64,000 bases of DNA from PALSA-894 sp034669145. Its GTDB lineage: Bacteria; Pseudomonadota; Alphaproteobacteria; Rhizobiales; Xanthobacteraceae. Numbering within the stretch: position 1 is the first letter of the stretch; the number at the start of each line of letters is the position of its first letter. The notes beneath the pieces were generated by a model. That model saw nothing but the letters and a program-made list of their open reading frames with translations, did not search any database and was not told where the DNA came from. The translations under genes were made by a program, and so were the position numbers. Below are positions 62,975 through 64,000 of the stretch, one piece after another. The stretch lies in NCBI GenBank assembly GCA_034669145.1, contig JAXDNY010000099.1, positions 1-64,000 of the forward strand. Reading direction: 5' to 3'.

Positions 62975-63051
62975 GCAGCTGTAGCTCAGTTGGTTAGAGC
63001 GCCGGTCTGTGGAACCGGAGGTCGGTGGTTCGAGCCCACCCAGCTGTACCA
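62975..63051 (+). tRNA. tRNA-His (GTG anticodon)
   Basis: The cloverleaf is complete. The acceptor GCAGCTG pairs with CAGCTGT, the D arm contains GTTGGTTAGAGC, the anticodon stem CCGGT/ACCGG encloses CTGTGGA with anticodon GTG, and the T arm is GGTGG/CCACC with TTCGAGC. CCA is encoded at 63049-63051. The base before position 1 is T, so no G-1 is encoded, and the discriminator is A. That matches the alphaproteobacterial type, which has lost G-1. Confidence 0.97.
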
Positions 63052-63160
63052 TTAAAATCAAAGACTTAGCCGCACCGACTGCGGCGATACAGACGACACA
63101 ATCGCAACATCCGCCGGAAACATGACTGCGCTACTCCTTAACCATCGAAGGGAACGCGCC

Positions 63161-63367
63161 ATGCAGAACAACCACTCTCTGATCGACGCCGACGGCACCA
63201 CCCACGTGAAGATCGCGGCTGTCGCACTCGTGGTTTCGGTTGTGTTCATGGTTGTGGTTTCGGTGAGCGGCCTCGCCCGCTGGGACAGCATGATGGTCCA
63301 TGGCCCGGTCGTAAAGGCGACCACGACCACCACGATGGCGACCACCGGCGCATCCGCGGTCCGCTAA
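63161..63367 (+). CDS. small single-pass membrane protein
   Basis: The 68-residue protein has one hydrophobic segment (about 18-38: IAAVALVVSVVFMVVVSVSG) and a Thr-rich tail. The start at 63161 has GAAGGGAACG ahead. Its family is unknown. Confidence 0.75.
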   Translation: MQNNHSLIDADGTTHVKIAAVALVVSVVFMVVVSVSGLARWDSMMVHGPVVKATTTTTMATTGASAVR

Positions 63368-63406
63368 GCCAAATCTGACAAACCGGTTTCGAAAGACAGG
63401 CGCTCG

Positions 63407-64000
63407 TTAGAGCGCCTGCTGCCATATTTCAGGCACCAGCTCATAGCCGCCGTTCGGGCGGCGATTGAGATTCAAAAATCCCGGAAAGTGCATGTGCATG
63501 CCGGCCGCAAGCAGCCGGTCGGTCGCGACCATATCGAACACCCGCTTGCGCATCGCGATCGCGGCCGCGCCATCGACGTCCGGCTCCATGGTGACGTCCG
63601 GGCGGCGGGTCTGGATGTCGGGGATGTGCACGATATCGCCCCAGATCAGCAGTTGCTCGCCCTTCGAGGCGATCCTGTAGGCGGTGTGGCCCGGCGTGTG
63701 GCCGGGAATCGGCTCGGCGGTGACACCGGGAAACACCTCGCCCTTCGCATCGCGCCGCTGCTTCTGATACGGCGCGATCTGCTCGCGCGCCCAGCGGAAG
63801 AAGCGCATCTGCTGGCGCTCGGTCGCTTTGGCCATCGCGGCATCGTCGAACCAGTGCGCGACATCGCGCTCCGCCACCACAAGCTCGACATGCGGGAATT
63901 TCGCGACGCCGTTTTCGTCGGTCAGCCCGTTGGAATGATCCGGATGCATGTGGGTGAGCAGGATGGTGTCGATCGATTTGGTGTCGATACCGGCCGCGAC
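63407..64000 (-). CDS. metallo-beta-lactamase-fold hydrolase, 5' end cut by window
   Basis: About 198 C-terminal residues are visible. The metal motif is THMHPDHSN, followed by PIPGHTPGHT and IWGDIVHIPDIQ. The histidines and aspartate of the HxHxDH set are intact. The usual quorum-lactonase or glyoxalase-like enzymes of this family cannot be told apart from this part. The gene begins beyond base 64000. Confidence 0.9.
   Translation of the reverse strand, partial: VAAGIDTKSIDTILLTHMHPDHSNGLTDENGVAKFPHVELVVAERDVAHWFDDAAMAKATERQQMRFFRWAREQIAPYQKQRRDAKGEVFPGVTAEPIPGHTPGHTAYRIASKGEQLLIWGDIVHIPDIQTRRPDVTMEPDVDGAAAIAMRKRVFDMVATDRLLAAGMHMHFPGFLNLNRRPNGGYELVPEIWQQAL

Noticed and set aside
62828..63061. 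A 77-codon minus-strand frame containing GLEPPTSGSTDRRSNQLSYSC
   Set aside because: It is antisense to tRNA-His, and this string is a well-known false protein in databases.

Overview
The window is high-GC alphaproteobacterial DNA, most likely from a Hyphomicrobiales lineage near Bradyrhizobium, Rhodopseudomonas or Pseudolabrys. The evidence is a PhyR-NepR-EcfG general stress response locus, two phasins, a PdhS-type cell-cycle kinase, a tRNA-His without G-1, an Irr-like box, many orphan tripartite-tricarboxylate (Bug) receptors, and several families of dispersed palindromic repeats between genes. About 70 protein genes, one tRNA and at least seven repeat families can be supported. No rRNA operon or CRISPR array is seen.

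Layout. 0-5.3 kb: a stress-response island with an HWE sensor kinase (cut by the window edge), a FAT GUY-like single-domain response regulator, csbD, a DUF883-like membrane protein, phyR, nepR, ecfG and an iron-permease-family protein. Four GGAAC-N16/17-CGTT type promoters sit in the two divergent gaps. 5.3-13.1 kb: an MFS exporter with a leaderless binding protein, a TRAP receptor, a methyltransferase, and a sugar-acid-like group (6PGDH-like, SDR, HpcH/HpaI aldolase, 2-hydroxyacid dehydrogenase). 13.1-13.75 kb: a higBA toxin-antitoxin pair with its operator. 13.8-28 kb: a catabolic and uptake region with two paralogous CaiB CoA-transferases, an enolase-superfamily enzyme, two Bug receptors, a Dpp/Gsi-type peptide ABC importer, malonyl-CoA decarboxylase and an ACMSD-like amidohydrolase. 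28-45 kb: a DUF1194 protein, threonine dehydratase-like enzyme, an iron ABC importer without its ATPase, a catalytically dead HtrA-like protein, a third Bug receptor, a cupin, a UvrD-like helicase, SCOT A/B, AsmA, and a potGHI polyamine-type importer whose ATPase gene has an internal stop. 45-50.6 kb: a CheY-like regulator, a frameshifted serralysin, and glpK-glpD around two hairpin repeats. 50.6-53.3 kb: a lower-GC accessory patch with a transposase remnant, a possible HEPN protein, an undescribed tandem pair of homologous small proteins between direct repeats, and a DUF433/DUF5615 toxin-antitoxin pair. 53.3-64 kb: an outer-membrane beta-barrel, an amidotransferase-SDR pair, a small regulator locus, a DUF4238 protein, PdhS, two phasins, tRNA-His and a cut metallo-beta-lactamase-fold hydrolase.

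The best-supported regulatory picture is a self-reinforcing stress circuit. EcfG-type promoters precede phyR, nepR-ecfG, csbD and the single-domain regulator. The most novel item is the 51.6-52.5 kb paralogous pair. The window also shows erosion: potG (nonsense), the serralysin (frameshift) and a transposase tail are broken, and repeat elements supply start or stop regions of potH and glpD.
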